A program made the translations under genes and the position numbers. Below, piece after piece: positions 62,984 through 64,000 of a stretch of DNA of 64,000 nucleotides; the stretch's first letter is position 1; every line of letters starts with the position of its first letter. The notes under the pieces are model-generated. The model worked only from the letters and a program-made list of their open reading frames with translations, was not told the DNA's origin and searched no databases. Source of the DNA: Gordius sp. MW1 (Eukaryota; Nematomorpha; Gordioida; Gordea; Gordiidae). The stretch covers positions 12,121,835 through 12,185,834 of the forward strand of contig OZ038527.1 in assembly GCA_964036665.1 (NCBI GenBank). Direction: 5' to 3'.

Positions 62984-64000
62984 TGCTTAATTTTTGAAAA
63001 TTGCTCTATGCGATCATGATTTCAAAGTAATAGTTTTCTGATTCTGATAAATTTTTACTTTTTATCATGGAAACAACGTCTGAAAACGACAACTTTCATC
63101 GGATGAATACGGTTGAATAAAAAAATGTGAAAAATTTTGAGGTAAAAATATTCATTTTTTTCGATTCTATGTGAAAGAGCTTGAAAAAATATATAAAAGT
63201 AAGCCGATTTGAGAATCCTATTATCCTCGATTGACTTCCGAAAAAAGGTTTTAAGTTGCGAGAACTATCATTTTGACAAAAGACAACGTTTTATTGTTGC
63301 GGTTAGTTTGTTGTATCAAACGTGAGTGCTTAATTTTTGAAAACTGCTCTATGCAATCATGATTTCAAAGTAATAGTTTTATTCTGATAAATTTTTCTTT
63401 TTATCATGGAAACAACGTCTAAAAACGACAAATTTCATCGGATGAATACGGTTGAAAGAAAAAAATGTGAGAATTTTGAGGTAAAAATATTCATTTTTTT
63501 TCGATTCTATGTGAAAGAGCGTAAAAAAATATATAAAAATAAGCCAATTTGAGAATACTATTATCCTGGATTGACTTCCGAAAAGAGGTTTTAAGCTGCG
63601 AGAACTATCATTTTGACAAAAGACAACGTTTTATTGTTGCGATTAGTTTGTTGTATCGTAATGTGAGTGCTTAATTTTTGAAAATTGCTCTATGCGATCA
63701 TGATTTCAAAGTAATAGTTTTCTGATTCTGATAAATTTTTACTTTTTATCATGGAAACAACGTCTGAAAACGACAACTTTCATCGGATGAATACGGTTGA
63801 ATAAAAAAATGTGAAAAATTTTGAGGTAAAAATATTCATTTTATTCGATTCTATGTGAAAGAGCGTAAAAAAATATATAAAAATAAGCCAATTTGAGAAT
63901 CCTATTATCCTCGATTGACTTCCGAAAATAGGTTTTAAGTTGCGAGAACTGTCATTTTGACAAAAGACAACGTTTTATTGTTGCGATTAGTTCGTTGTAT

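Larger units (their letters stand above)
529..64000 (+). repeat. Satellite DNA array, ~343-bp monomer, ~185 tandem copies
   Basis: Taking TTTTATTGTTGC as a phase mark, successive copies fall at 529, 871, 1214 and 1558, spacings of 342, 343 and 344 bp, and the same mark recurs to the end of the window. All copies have the same orientation. Landmarks in order within a monomer are: the GTTGCGAT/ATCGCAAC dyad, ATCATGAT, TGATAAA/TTTATCA, TTCATCGGATGAA, an A/T-tract stretch, TATATAAAAG, GAGAATCCTATTATCC, GACTTCCGAAAAGAGG and ATTTTGACAAAAGACAACG. Monomers differ by scattered substitutions and small indels, many shared between distant copies, which is the pattern expected from unequal exchange and gene conversion. 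Indels are not multiples of three, so there is no coding constraint. The array has no interruption and runs off the right edge. A family match to any named satellite could not be tested. Confidence 0.98.
57791..64000 (+). repeat. Array domain 6: mosaic after the 8-kb HOR
   Basis: Three parts can be read. About 58.3-59.93 kb matches 19.63-21.24 kb. About 59.93-62.7 kb matches 54.38-57.16 kb at an offset of 5549-5550 bp, the change being due to a one-base deletion (TTAATTTTGAAAACTG) near 60466. From 62.92 kb to the window end matches 56.28-57.36 kb at 6638 bp, and the preceding block at 1089 bp. The array continues past the window edge with no sign of a boundary. Confidence 0.8.

Noticed and set aside
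529..64000. CRISPR-like array (regular repeats with spacers)
   Set aside because: The whole 343-bp unit is repeated, with no conserved short repeat alternating with unique spacers, and no cas genes are present.
529..64000. Satellite composed of two related half-units (a 171-bp dimer)
   Set aside because: Comparing the two halves by eye gave no shared run of landmarks; the dyads are all in the first half.
529..64000. Bacterial or phage origin of the window
   Set aside because: There are 63 kb of non-coding tandem satellite with HOR structure and no genes, operons or promoters of bacterial type.

Overview
This window is almost entirely satellite DNA. From about position 529 to the right edge it is one uninterrupted head-to-tail tandem array of an AT-rich monomer of about 343 bp (typically 342-345 bp). 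Dividing the length by the period gives about 185 copies, all in the same orientation. I see no transposon insertion, inversion, RNA gene or credible protein-coding gene inside it. The first 528 bp is a different, very AT-rich non-coding flank. It ends in a GC-richer island of CGAGA-type simple repeat (about 380-520) that abuts the first monomer, so the window captures the left edge of the array. The right edge lies beyond 64000.

Megabase-style tandem arrays with nested higher-order repeats (HORs) are characteristic of eukaryotic constitutive heterochromatin, often pericentromeric, centromeric or subtelomeric. The AT-rich composition, complete lack of genes and monomer length near two nucleosome repeats fit this. 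The sequence does not let me name the organism or the clade.

Layout: (1) 1-379, AT-rich flank with two inverted repeats; (2) 380-520, CGAGA island; (3) 529-870, diverged edge monomer; (4) 871-19.45 kb, a mosaic of short block duplications with offsets of about 687, 1024, 2065, 2749, 3089 and 3434 bp, all near multiples of the monomer; (5) 19594-27677, two adjacent 4042-bp near-identical blocks; (6) 27.7-31.3 kb, a more diverged subfamily with a four-monomer (1374 bp) duplication; (7) 31.3-35.2 kb, a transitional mixture; (8) 35.2-57.8 kb, three tandem copies of an 8.0-kb HOR, the middle one shortened to 6575 bp by loss of about four monomers plus a 61-bp partial unit; (9) 57.8-64.0 kb, a mosaic that reuses blocks from 19.6-21.2 kb and 54.4-57.2 kb.

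There is no genic system to describe. The content of interest is the evolution of the array: clean copy-number steps in multiples of the monomer, a truncated 61-bp monomer fragment seen nine times, a 30-bp deletion seen seven times that shares a breakpoint zone with that fragment, and conserved dyads plus a TATA-like motif in the monomer. Coordinates and offsets come from reading marker variants by eye. Block edges given as 'about' may be off by up to a few hundred bases.
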